A DNA stretch of 64,000 bases from Thiodiazotropha sp040791665 (GTDB lineage Bacteria; Pseudomonadota; Gammaproteobacteria; Chromatiales; Chromatiaceae): assembly GCA_040791665.1 (NCBI GenBank), contig JBFNNX010000026.1:132888-196887 (forward strand), read 5' to 3'. This document shows, piece by piece, positions 52,625-60,530 of the stretch. Positions within the stretch are counted from its first letter, which is position 1. Every line of letters begins with the position of its first letter. The position numbers were made by a program, and so were the translations under genes. The notes beneath the pieces are model-generated. The model was given only the letters and a program-made list of their open reading frames with translations, had not been told where the DNA came from and did no database searches.

Positions 52625-53301
52625 ACAATATCGAAAACGACAAACCATTGGTAATCATCGGCAGTGGTGGTCATGCCTGCTGTGTCGGGGATGTGGCACA
52701 ACTTGCAGGTTATGCCGCCATCGGTTTCATCGATCGCACTCGCAGGAAAGGGGAGAGTATCAATCGTCTTCCGATATTGGGTGGAGACGAATTACTGCTC
52801 GATGATACCTTTGTCGGTGGACACTGTTTCGCGATCGGGATCGGCAATCCGGTCGCACGCCGACGCTATGGCGAGCTGTTGTTGAACAGGAAGGCCGACT
52901 GCCCGGCAATCGTTAATCCATCCTCATTTGTCTCCGCTACCGCAACGCTTGGGAACGGTGTGCTGTTGATGGGTATGAATGCCGTCAATCATGGCGCAAG
53001 GCTTGATGATTTCGTCGCCCTGGATTGGCAGGTGACAATCGGACATGGCGCCCATCTGGGGCGGGCGGTGTTTGCCGGCCCGGGAAGCCGGGTCGCCGGT
53101 GACGTAATCTGTGGTGAGGAGGCCTATCTGGGACTTGGTTGCCAGGTCATCGAGGGGGTGAGGATCGGCCGCGGCAGTCTCATCGGTGCGGGTTCAACCG
53201 TTACTCGCGATATTCCCGAGCATATGGTCGCAGTGGGCTCCCCCGCCAAGGCGATTCGTGAGTATCGTGAAGAGGAAGTGGATCTGGGGCCACAACTCTA
53301 A
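52621..53301 (+). CDS. NeuD/PglD-like left-handed beta-helix acyltransferase
   Basis: 226 residues. N-terminal nucleotide-type domain VIIGSGGHACCVGDVAQLAG, then hexapeptide repeats (VIGHGAHLGRAVFAGPGSRV-like, VICGEEAYLGLGC, VRIGRGSLIGAGSTV). It N- or O-acylates an amino sugar, a fitting partner for the DegT aminotransferase and PaaK-like ligase. Catalytic His is probably in the NHGARLDDF region. Confidence 0.9.
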   Translation: MNNIENDKPLVIIGSGGHACCVGDVAQLAGYAAIGFIDRTRRKGESINRLPILGGDELLLDDTFVGGHCFAIGIGNPVARRRYGELLLNRKADCPAIVNPSSFVSATATLGNGVLLMGMNAVNHGARLDDFVALDWQVTIGHGAHLGRAVFAGPGSRVAGDVICGEEAYLGLGCQVIEGVRIGRGSLIGAGSTVTRDIPEHMVAVGSPAKAIREYREEEVDLGPQL

Positions 53302-53328
53302 TAATTGAACGGACCCGAGTGGCCGGGA

Positions 53329-54435
53329 TTAGCGTTTTCGCAAATAGAGTGTATCGCCCATCGCGAAAGCCAGCTCGAACCCATTGCTTTGCAACAGCTC
53401 GTCAGCCGCCTTTTTCGGGCCGTCACCGAAGGCCCAAACATAGTCATCAAGCAATACCCAACCCTCCGGGATGACATAGGGCGCCCAGGCAGCGATATCC
53501 TGACGGACATGGTCGTAGTCGTGGTTGCCGTCGATATGGAGCAGTGAAATCTTTCCTGTAACTGCGATGGTGCCGAGTTGGGGACTCTTTAAAATACCCT
53601 CCATGGCGGCGCCTTTGTAGTGATCGATCGCCTTGGCCGATATATCGCGAATGTAGCCTGCATTTGTCAGCAATGAGATGTTGCTGATATAGACCATGAA
53701 GATCTGCTCGAAATCGATGGATTTCATATCCTTGTTCAAAATCGCTGCCTGCCGGCCTTGTTCCTCTATTGCCTGGTTCGACCAGGGATCGACACTGATC
53801 AGATTTCCGACCCCATAACGTACAGCCAACCAGGCAAGGGCAAAAGCGGAGCGGCCGGCGAGTGAACCGATCTCGACCAGATCCCCTTGTGGCAGGACCC
53901 TTGCGAGGTGCACGAATGCAGTGAGCTTATCCAGGTCGCATTGACCAGGTATTTGCAGGAACTGTTTGTGGAGACTCGCATACTCTCCGGATTTCAGCGC
54001 AGGCTTTATGCTTCCTTTTTGGCTGATGAGCTGTTGAGGAAACCGATCGGCAATTATTGAGTCGGCCCATGCATAACCGCTAGCCGCGTCTTGCCAGATC
54101 GCTTGGTAGGGAGCGGGTTGGCAGAGGCTGAAGCGGGATTGGACCGTCTGTCTCTCCTGCAGCTCGTTCAGCAATGTCCACACAGCGGGATGGGGCGTAT
54201 AGACATGGGTAATGCCATGTATCTCTAGGCAGGCCTCGAAGCTTTGGATAAATCCGGGATCTGAAATGTAGGGCAGACGGACCAGCTCATCCAACCTTGG
54301 ATTGGCAATCCGGTCTTCGACTGAAGTGGCACCGATGAGCCTGACCCCCAAGGCATGCCCGACAGAAAGAAACTGTGCCGTTGCATCCATATCGACCGGA
54401 AAAACTAGCAGAGTGATCTCAGCGCTATTGTTCAC
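53329..54435 (-). CDS. Class I SAM methyltransferase (TylF/CmcI-like) with N-terminal extension
   Basis: 368 residues. N-terminal 120 residues look like the Rossmann-type pre-ATP-grasp lobe (LLVFPVDMDATAQFLSVGHA); the C-terminal part is a methyltransferase with LVEIGSLAGRSAFALAWLA and LLHIDGNHDYDHVRQDIAAW, where the Asp/His set recalls metal-dependent sugar O-methyltransferases. It lies 3 bp after the reductase gene. The two-part layout is unusual. Confidence 0.82.
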   Translation of the reverse strand: MNNSAEITLLVFPVDMDATAQFLSVGHALGVRLIGATSVEDRIANPRLDELVRLPYISDPGFIQSFEACLEIHGITHVYTPHPAVWTLLNELQERQTVQSRFSLCQPAPYQAIWQDAASGYAWADSIIADRFPQQLISQKGSIKPALKSGEYASLHKQFLQIPGQCDLDKLTAFVHLARVLPQGDLVEIGSLAGRSAFALAWLAVRYGVGNLISVDPWSNQAIEEQGRQAAILNKDMKSIDFEQIFMVYISNISLLTNAGYIRDISAKAIDHYKGAAMEGILKSPQLGTIAVTGKISLLHIDGNHDYDHVRQDIAAWAPYVIPEGWVLLDDYVWAFGDGPKKAADELLQSNGFELAFAMGDTLYLRKR

Positions 54436-54438
54436 TGG

Positions 54439-55479
54439 TCAATCGTTTGCCTTAAGGGCCGCCATTTCCTTGTTCGCCAGAAATTGCAGCTGTTGCCAAA
54501 GGGTTTCAGGGAGTGGCACGCTGCCCAGACTCAGCAGCGTCTTTCGTCTCGCCTCACCGTGACCTCCCGGGATGTTTTGCCACTCCTGATGTTTGGCGAT
54601 GCGTTCAATGACCGCCACAACGGCGTCGGCATGCATGCCCGGTATCCGTTGGGGATCACATGCCAGAATCACCAGGCCGCCCTTGGAGGTTTCACCGGTG
54701 AACAGCGTGGTCAACATCTCAATCGCAAGGCTCAGGGCATATTGCCGACGTTGCAGGCCGCTGTCGAGAGTCTGGATGATTTTGCCGCTGAACCTGCCAT
54801 GCTCATCGAACAGCTCCTTGAGGTCCGTGGCAGGTTGACCCTTGGAAGTCGTCAGCGTGACATCCTTCAGATCACCCTCGAAGCCGGACAGCATCGCCAG
54901 TATCTGGCCAAATGTTGTCGGTGCCGGCGAGACATCGGCGATAAAAGTCGGTTTATCTGCGGTGCTAGGCATGGCAATGGCCAGGGGGTTGGTGCCAAGT
55001 AGTGGCTGACCATCTTTGTGTAATGACACAAGTGGCGGACTGGTGGCGAAGCCAACAGCAACAAACCCTGCCTCAGCCAACGGTCTCAAATAGTCGCCCA
55101 CGACTCCGGTGGGGAAGGCATCGCTACAGACCACGGCTGCGAAGGGTTGCTCATTCAGCATGCGCAGCAATTGCCGTTGTCCGCCACGCGCCGCAAAATA
55201 GCCTAAGCTGCGCCGGCATCTTAGATGCAACAACCAGGGCAACAGCTCTACCGCTTCCGGAGATTGGTGCTGAAAATGGCCGAGTTTTTCTCTTAACCAG
55301 GGTATGCGCACCACTCCGTGAGAGTGTTTTCCCCTGAGCTCGGCATCAAGCAGTTGCGCAGCTGTTTCGTCGACAGCCGTGGCGGGCGTGATAAATTGTG
55401 CGAGCGCTTGATGACAGATCCGTTCAACCTCGGATAGAGGCACATCTACCAATTGCCGGGGTTGGGGCTCAGCGATCAA
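54439..55479 (-). CDS. Ldh-family (malate/lactate/ureidoglycolate-type) NAD(P)-dependent dehydrogenase
   Basis: 346 residues. Type-2 malate/L-lactate dehydrogenase fold: ELRGKHSHGVVRIPWL with the catalytic His, GTNPLAIAMPSTADKP, and a C-terminal PGGHGEARRK segment. It reduces a 2-keto acid. The ATG overlaps the stop of the pentapeptide-repeat gene (ATGA), so they are translated together. Confidence 0.9.
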   Translation of the reverse strand: MIAEPQPRQLVDVPLSEVERICHQALAQFITPATAVDETAAQLLDAELRGKHSHGVVRIPWLREKLGHFQHQSPEAVELLPWLLHLRCRRSLGYFAARGGQRQLLRMLNEQPFAAVVCSDAFPTGVVGDYLRPLAEAGFVAVGFATSPPLVSLHKDGQPLLGTNPLAIAMPSTADKPTFIADVSPAPTTFGQILAMLSGFEGDLKDVTLTTSKGQPATDLKELFDEHGRFSGKIIQTLDSGLQRRQYALSLAIEMLTTLFTGETSKGGLVILACDPQRIPGMHADAVVAVIERIAKHQEWQNIPGGHGEARRKTLLSLGSVPLPETLWQQLQFLANKEMAALKAND

Positions 55480-56936
55480 GTCGACCCTCGCTGTTGATCT
55501 GTCAATAGCCCTTCGAGACGCTCGACGAAGGCCGCCAGGTTTCTGCTGCTTTCACCGCTTGCAGCTGACAACGCCTGTTGCAGTCCGCTGCAACGATCAC
55601 TGTATACAGGACCGGTCACGCTATCGAGCTTGGCGTCGTCGAATATGGTCTTGACCAGACTGGCACCGAACAGTGATGAGCCGGTCAGGTCGGCATCCGT
55701 GAGCACGGCCTGGTTCAATCGTGCATACACCATCAAAGCACCGCGCAGATTGGCGCCACTCAAATTACCCGCGATGTAGGACTGTACCAGGGTTGTTTCG
55801 GAGAGATCGGCCTCCATCATCGACATCGATTTCGGCGGATCTCCGGTGATCATTGCGCGGTAGAGGTAGGCATTGCGTAAATTCGCAAAAGAGAGGTTGC
55901 AATCCCGAAAATGGGCACATCGCGCAGTAAAGCGGGTCATATCCGCATGTTGAAAAGAGGATTCCCGCGCTGCGAGATTCTCCCCGGTTGCCCCGCTGAA
56001 ATCGGTACGGTCCGCCATGCAGTTGGTGAGGAGCGCGCCGTCGAGCTTGCTGCCGCTGAATCGGGCATTCTCCAAACTGACATTCATCAACCGAGCATGT
56101 TCAAGATCTGCCGTTGTAAAGTCGGAGGAGGGCATGGAGACCGCAGAGATATCGGCCTCCCGGGCTGCCAGGCTCTTCGCATTCAGTCTGGAGAGCGTGC
56201 AATTGCGAATCCTCAGCCCGGGCAGGTTGGCCTGTGACAGCGACAAGCCCTCGGTATCGAGGAGACGCTGTAAGGTCAAACCTTCGCCACTGGCTTCGTT
56301 GAGAGTGGCGCCACGCATGTCACATTTGGTGATCGCGAGTTGCGAGACTTGGGCTGCGGACAGATCGGCGCCGCCCAGGTGGCATTCATTCATGGTTGAA
56401 CCTTGCAGGTTGCTGCGCACAAACCGTGTGTTGTCCATTATGCACTGGTAAAAGGTGGTACCTGCGATGGCAGAGCCGGAAAAATCCACGCCGGTCATAA
56501 AACAACCATGGAAGAGACTGCCTGTGGCATCCGTGAGGTCACGCATGTCCGCGTCGGTGAAATCGCATACCTGTGCGGCGAATGCGTGCATATAGACGCC
56601 ACGCATGTTGGCGCCTTTGAGTACGGTTCTCTCCATGCCCGCACAGACTATGGTAGCGCCGGAGAGATTTGCGCCGCTCAGATCGGTACCGTGCAGGACC
56701 GCCCGATTGAGAACCGCCAGGCGCAGGTCGAAACCTGAGAGATCGAGTCCACGCAGATCGGCTTCGCGCAGTACCATACCGCGACCTGTGCGCTCTATCA
56801 GTTTCTCTGTGAAGGCTTGAACCTCGTTTGTTGCTTTCGCGCGATCATCGGCATTGGCCCAACGCTGCAATCGCGATACGGTATCGATTTCAGGGATCGT
56901 CGCCTCGATTGAATCAACATTTTCTGACATGTTCAT
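55476..56936 (-). CDS. Pentapeptide-repeat protein
   Basis: 486 residues, almost wholly made of A(D/N)LxX-type pentapeptides from about residue 55 (LREADLRGLDLSGFDLRLAV) to 450, which build a right-handed quadrilateral beta-helix. No enzymatic domain or signal peptide. Usually a scaffold or nucleic-acid mimic; here it stands between a TPR glycosyltransferase and a reductase in one operon, so a scaffold role is plausible. Confidence 0.93.
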   Translation of the reverse strand: MNMSENVDSIEATIPEIDTVSRLQRWANADDRAKATNEVQAFTEKLIERTGRGMVLREADLRGLDLSGFDLRLAVLNRAVLHGTDLSGANLSGATIVCAGMERTVLKGANMRGVYMHAFAAQVCDFTDADMRDLTDATGSLFHGCFMTGVDFSGSAIAGTTFYQCIMDNTRFVRSNLQGSTMNECHLGGADLSAAQVSQLAITKCDMRGATLNEASGEGLTLQRLLDTEGLSLSQANLPGLRIRNCTLSRLNAKSLAAREADISAVSMPSSDFTTADLEHARLMNVSLENARFSGSKLDGALLTNCMADRTDFSGATGENLAARESSFQHADMTRFTARCAHFRDCNLSFANLRNAYLYRAMITGDPPKSMSMMEADLSETTLVQSYIAGNLSGANLRGALMVYARLNQAVLTDADLTGSSLFGASLVKTIFDDAKLDSVTGPVYSDRCSGLQQALSAASGESSRNLAAFVERLEGLLTDQQRGST

Positions 56937-56992
56937 AGCTTTTGGATTCTCCTAATTGAACAACCATTAGTCGAGGTGATCGTTTATGAGCC

Positions 56993-58864
56993 TTAATTAT
57001 TCGTCTCTTTGCCGCTGGCTCCGTACAACATTTGCCAACCTTTAATGAGGGCGGCTTCTATATTTTCCGCGTGCCGCTTATAGTCCATGATAGACGAGTT
57101 TTCCACTTCCTTACGCAATGTTCTGCGAATCGAAACAAGTCTCTCCTTGTCCATTGCCAAAGAGAGTGCGATGTCGATGTAGTCGTCGAAGTCCTTGGCT
57201 ATCCATTGCTCTCTCTCTATCGAGGATAGAATCCGTGTAGATAGGTTGCTGGCCACGGATTTACCGGCACGTGAGACCAGTGGAAGTCCCATAAGCAGTG
57301 AATTGAAGGAGGTGGTTTGTCCATGATACGGATAAGGATCCAACGCAATGTCGACTTCATTGTGGGAAATTAAGTAGTCTTTGAGCGGCAGTCTCGGGTG
57401 AAGTATAACGGATGACTTGTCGACATTGAGTTTGGCGAAAATGTCATGAATATGATCCCTCATCAATTCATTGTGATAGTCGTCGATGACCAGTCTGATT
57501 TTGGATCCGGGGAGGTTCCGCAACAGTTTTGCCCAGATTTCCATAATGGAAAGATCTATTTTTCTCAAGCCGTTGAATGAGCCGAAGGTGATATAGCCGT
57601 TTTTTATGCACGGCGGCTCTACCAGTGCGGGGAACTCGTAAAGCGGTTTGTACAGTGTTAGGTTATCGATCGTTAACAGCTGTTCGCTGGAGTTTTCCTT
57701 AAGTTTGCACACCTCGACCAACGAGCTGTCTTTTAATGAAAAATCGATACTCTTCAATCCGGTCGATACCGGAAGACCCAACCATGAAACCTGCATGGGG
57801 GCCGGCCTCAGATTGAAGAGTGTCAGACGATTGCCCACCGTATGATTGGATAAATCGATAAGGATATCGATCTTGTCAGAGCGGATCTCTCTCCCCAGCT
57901 GCTCATCGCTGAGCAGCAAACACTCACACCAGGAGTTCGCGCGCGCTTTCAGTGCATCAGTAATCTCATCATAGACAGTGTTGTTGTAATAGAAATGCAG
58001 GGAAAATCGATCTTTGTCAAAATGATCCAGAATCGGTTTAAAGTAGAAAGCGATGACGTGCTGACGTAAGTCGGCAGAAACGAATCCGATCCTTAGCTTT
58101 CGTCCAGGCGCCACATCAACTGTTCCCCGATACTGCATTCTGGCCTGTTTGTTGAGTGATTGGGTTGTCGCTCTGACTTCTCCATAAATCTCGGATTGAT
58201 CGTCGTAGGTATATAACAGCTGTACGATGTAATTCTGTTTTGCAACTATATTGTCGGGATCGATCTCCATTGCCTTTTTCATACAGACCAGCGCATCGCC
58301 CTGCCTGCCTTGGTGAGAGAGGGCATGCCCCAAATTGATGTAGACCTCGACGGTTTCGTAGCCATGCGTCAGGCAATGATCCAATGCCTGAATAGCATCT
58401 TCATATCTTTCCTGAAGTATGTAGAGTCTGCTTATACCCACATAGGCAACAAAAGCTTGTGGATTAATATTGATCAGACTTGCATAGTAGATTTCCGCCT
58501 TTGCGTAGTCATGAGAGACGTTGGTGTAGAAATTACCGAGCATGTAGTACATGCGCTCATCAGTACAACCGGACCTCTCAGCGAGTTTGTAAGACTTCTC
58601 CGCATCGGAGTAGAGGCCTTTTTTCTCCAGCGCAACACCGCACATGACATACCAGCATGGTTGAGCATGACCGCTTGATACCGCCTGTCTAAGATTGATC
58701 AGGGCCTCATCCAGTCTTCCCTGAAGCAGTAGGGTTTCTCCGTTCAGATAGAGCGCCTGCGGATTATCCGGCTCTTTTTTCAATACCCGGGTCAGGAGTT
58801 TATGGGCGTCACCAAGTTTCCCTTGACGAAGTTTCTTTTCGGCATTCTGGAGAGTGTTTGACAT
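56993..58864 (-). CDS. TPR-containing O-GlcNAc-transferase-like (SPINDLY/OGT) glycosyltransferase
   Basis: 623 residues from ATG 58864. Residues 1-210 hold about six tetratricopeptide repeats. The GT41-type catalytic part follows: LRIGFVSADLRQHVIAFYF, MQVSWLGLPVSTGLKSIDF, ITFGSFNGLRKID and ALDPYPYHGQTTSFNSLLMG, all typical. It glycosylates proteins in the cytoplasm, TPRs binding the target. In a locus rich in sugar-modifying enzymes it may attach a decorated sugar to flagellin or another surface protein. First gene of the minus-strand operon. Confidence 0.92.
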   Translation of the reverse strand: MSNTLQNAEKKLRQGKLGDAHKLLTRVLKKEPDNPQALYLNGETLLLQGRLDEALINLRQAVSSGHAQPCWYVMCGVALEKKGLYSDAEKSYKLAERSGCTDERMYYMLGNFYTNVSHDYAKAEIYYASLININPQAFVAYVGISRLYILQERYEDAIQALDHCLTHGYETVEVYINLGHALSHQGRQGDALVCMKKAMEIDPDNIVAKQNYIVQLLYTYDDQSEIYGEVRATTQSLNKQARMQYRGTVDVAPGRKLRIGFVSADLRQHVIAFYFKPILDHFDKDRFSLHFYYNNTVYDEITDALKARANSWCECLLLSDEQLGREIRSDKIDILIDLSNHTVGNRLTLFNLRPAPMQVSWLGLPVSTGLKSIDFSLKDSSLVEVCKLKENSSEQLLTIDNLTLYKPLYEFPALVEPPCIKNGYITFGSFNGLRKIDLSIMEIWAKLLRNLPGSKIRLVIDDYHNELMRDHIHDIFAKLNVDKSSVILHPRLPLKDYLISHNEVDIALDPYPYHGQTTSFNSLLMGLPLVSRAGKSVASNLSTRILSSIEREQWIAKDFDDYIDIALSLAMDKERLVSIRRTLRKEVENSSIMDYKRHAENIEAALIKGWQMLYGASGKETNN

Positions 58865-59178
58865 GTTTCGCAAACTGTCTCGTAATTGATGGGTCGGTGA
58901 ATTAAACAGCAGTGACGGAGTTAGTGTAACAGGCTGTCGGCAGGTCTCTCATCTTAAACGGTCACAACCAGATAAGCATTATTTTATTATATATTATTAG
59001 CTAAATATAACAATAAGATATCCATATTATTTAATCTTATTTATCATAATAAAATCATAACCATAGGCAAATTGAACGATAACTAATGTGACTCCCCGGC
59101 AGACATCAGCAACATGACTTGTGTAGAAGCGCCACCCTATACACCGAGAGAGGTGCAGGGTGGGCGATTAGCTAATGA
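58865..59178. other. AT-rich spacer upstream of the OGT-like gene
   Basis: Contains a very AT-rich run (58978-59070, mostly A/T) that could be a promoter/UP or nucleoid-protein silencing region. No gene recognised. Confidence 0.5.
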
Positions 59179-59439
59179 TTATTCATCACTCATTTTGTCC
59201 ACAGCGTCACTGCCCTCCTCAGGCTTATCCTTAACTGTGTCTATCTCAAATGCGGCCTGTTCTGTCTGTTCCATGGGTGCATCGCCTTCCGCGACCTGCT
59301 CAGTAAGCGCGGGAACATTCTGCTCGGTTATCGGTGACGGGTCTGTGGCGGATTTCGATGTCTCAGCATCATTCGGTTTTGTACACCCCGCTAGGGTGAA
59401 AAGTCCACAGACGGTAAGTGCAATTGTCGATTTTTTCAT
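59179..59439 (-). CDS. Small acidic lipoprotein
   Basis: 86 residues. The lipobox is clear: a basic start, a hydrophobic core and LAGC at residues 16-19 (TIALTVCGLFTLAGCTK). The mature part is low complexity, rich in Glu, Asp, Thr and Pro, presumably an unstructured surface-exposed chain. No family known. Confidence 0.75.
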   Translation of the reverse strand: MKKSTIALTVCGLFTLAGCTKPNDAETSKSATDPSPITEQNVPALTEQVAEGDAPMEQTEQAAFEIDTVKDKPEEGSDAVDKMSDE

Positions 59440-59807
59440 GATTTCGATCCTCTTATTCCTTGTCCGGTTGGTTTATGCCTTGGTTTTTCCTTGGCAGATT
59501 TTGATATACAGCCTTTCTCTATTTCATGTTGTGATCTAGGCAGGGTTATCAGCCGACAGCGTTTTTCGAGAGCAACCAGCTGTGTGGCAGGATAAGCATT
59601 CAGATGCCGAATGGAGTGTCATTCGCTTCGCTGCCTGGGCGTTTCGGCCTTTCTATAGACCGAATCTATAAATCGGGTGCTGTAAAGTTGTAAATACCTA
59701 TTTGAGTTATTAATTATTAGCTTATATATAAAGATATGATGGTCAGATTTTTCTGCCAGATGCATAACTTTTCAGATACACATAGACATAGATCAAGGAG
59801 AGTGAAA
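59440..59807. other. Intergenic region upstream of sulfur-globule-like gene
   Basis: About 370 bp carrying presumed divergent promoters for the lipoprotein and the globule protein; see the promoter at 59702. No other gene is supported. Confidence 0.4.
59702..59730 (+). promoter_or_regulatory. Candidate sigma70 promoter of the sulfur-globule-like gene
   Basis: TTGAGT at 59702 and TATATA at 59725 are separated by 17 bp in an AT-rich stretch, about 80 bp before the start codon. Confidence 0.45.
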
Positions 59808-60143
59808 ATGAAAAAGCTTGCACTAATTGCAGTCACTGCAGCATTAATCGCGACTTCCACCACCGCTTTTGCGTGGTGGGGCGGACCAGGCTGGGGAGGC
59901 CCTGGCTGGGGCCACCGAGGCTGGGACGACAACTGGTTCGGTGATGGATGGGGAGACGGGTATTTCGATTTCGGTTTCAGCGGTAGTGCCCGCGGTTCCG
60001 GTTATGGCCGAGGTTGGAACCGATATCGCGACTATTACGGACCCTGGTGGGGCGGCCCATATGGCTACCCATACTATGGATACGGCTATCCCTATGCCGC
60101 CCCTGTCGCACCTGCCACACCGTCCGGGGGCACAGACAAATAG
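59808..60143 (+). CDS. Sulfur-globule-type Gly/Tyr/Trp-rich exported protein
   Basis: 111 residues from ATG 59808 with AAGGAG upstream. A good signal peptide (LALIAVTAALIATSTTAFA) precedes a mature chain made of WGGPGWGGPGW, GDGWGDGYFDFGF and YGYPYYGYGYPY-like runs without cysteines. This composition matches the structural envelope proteins of periplasmic sulfur globules in Chromatiales-type sulfur oxidisers. A terminator follows. Gly/Tyr-rich proteins of other roles exist, so the call is by composition. Confidence 0.8.
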   Translation: MKKLALIAVTAALIATSTTAFAWWGGPGWGGPGWGHRGWDDNWFGDGWGDGYFDFGFSGSARGSGYGRGWNRYRDYYGPWWGGPYGYPYYGYGYPYAAPVAPATPSGGTDK

Positions 60144-60184
60144 GGATCGAACCTAACCGACGTAATATTCTCAATCTTGCAGAG

Positions 60185-60213
60185 ACGGCAGCCAATTGGT
60201 TGCCGTATTTTTT
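60185..60213 (+). terminator. Rho-independent terminator after the sulfur-globule-like gene
   Basis: ACGGCAGCC and GGTTGCCGT pair (9 bp including one G-T) around an AATT loop, followed by ATTTTTT. Confidence 0.85.
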
Positions 60214-60251
60214 AGAGTAATTCGCGAGAGCGGAGGGATACGGATTCTATC

Positions 60252-60497
60252 GTGCAAGACTCTTCACTCAACGATTCAATGACCATGGCCTATCGTGTGA
60301 TGGGACCATTCGAGCGGCAGATCGGCAATCACGTTAATGACGGGAAGGCGCTTCATCAATCGGCGCTGGATCGCATGCATCTGGCGAAGTGCAGTTATGC
60401 GCCATCCAATCTGAAGGCTTATTCCGAGAACCGGTTGGAGATCCCTGTAGTGAATACTACACGTATCGATCGTGGTGAACCCTGTCCTGACCTATAA
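60252..60497 (+). CDS. Hypothetical 81-residue protein
   Basis: GTG start with a distant GGAGGG. Sequence is mixed and polar with two cysteines (AKCSY, EPCPD) and no signal peptide. It lies alone between the globule-gene terminator and the convergent GGDEF/EAL gene. Could be a chance frame. Confidence 0.35.
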   Translation: MQDSSLNDSMTMAYRVMGPFERQIGNHVNDGKALHQSALDRMHLAKCSYAPSNLKAYSENRLEIPVVNTTRIDRGEPCPDL

Positions 60498-60530
60498 ATG
60501 CTTCACCATGCTATTATGATCAGGGTTTTA

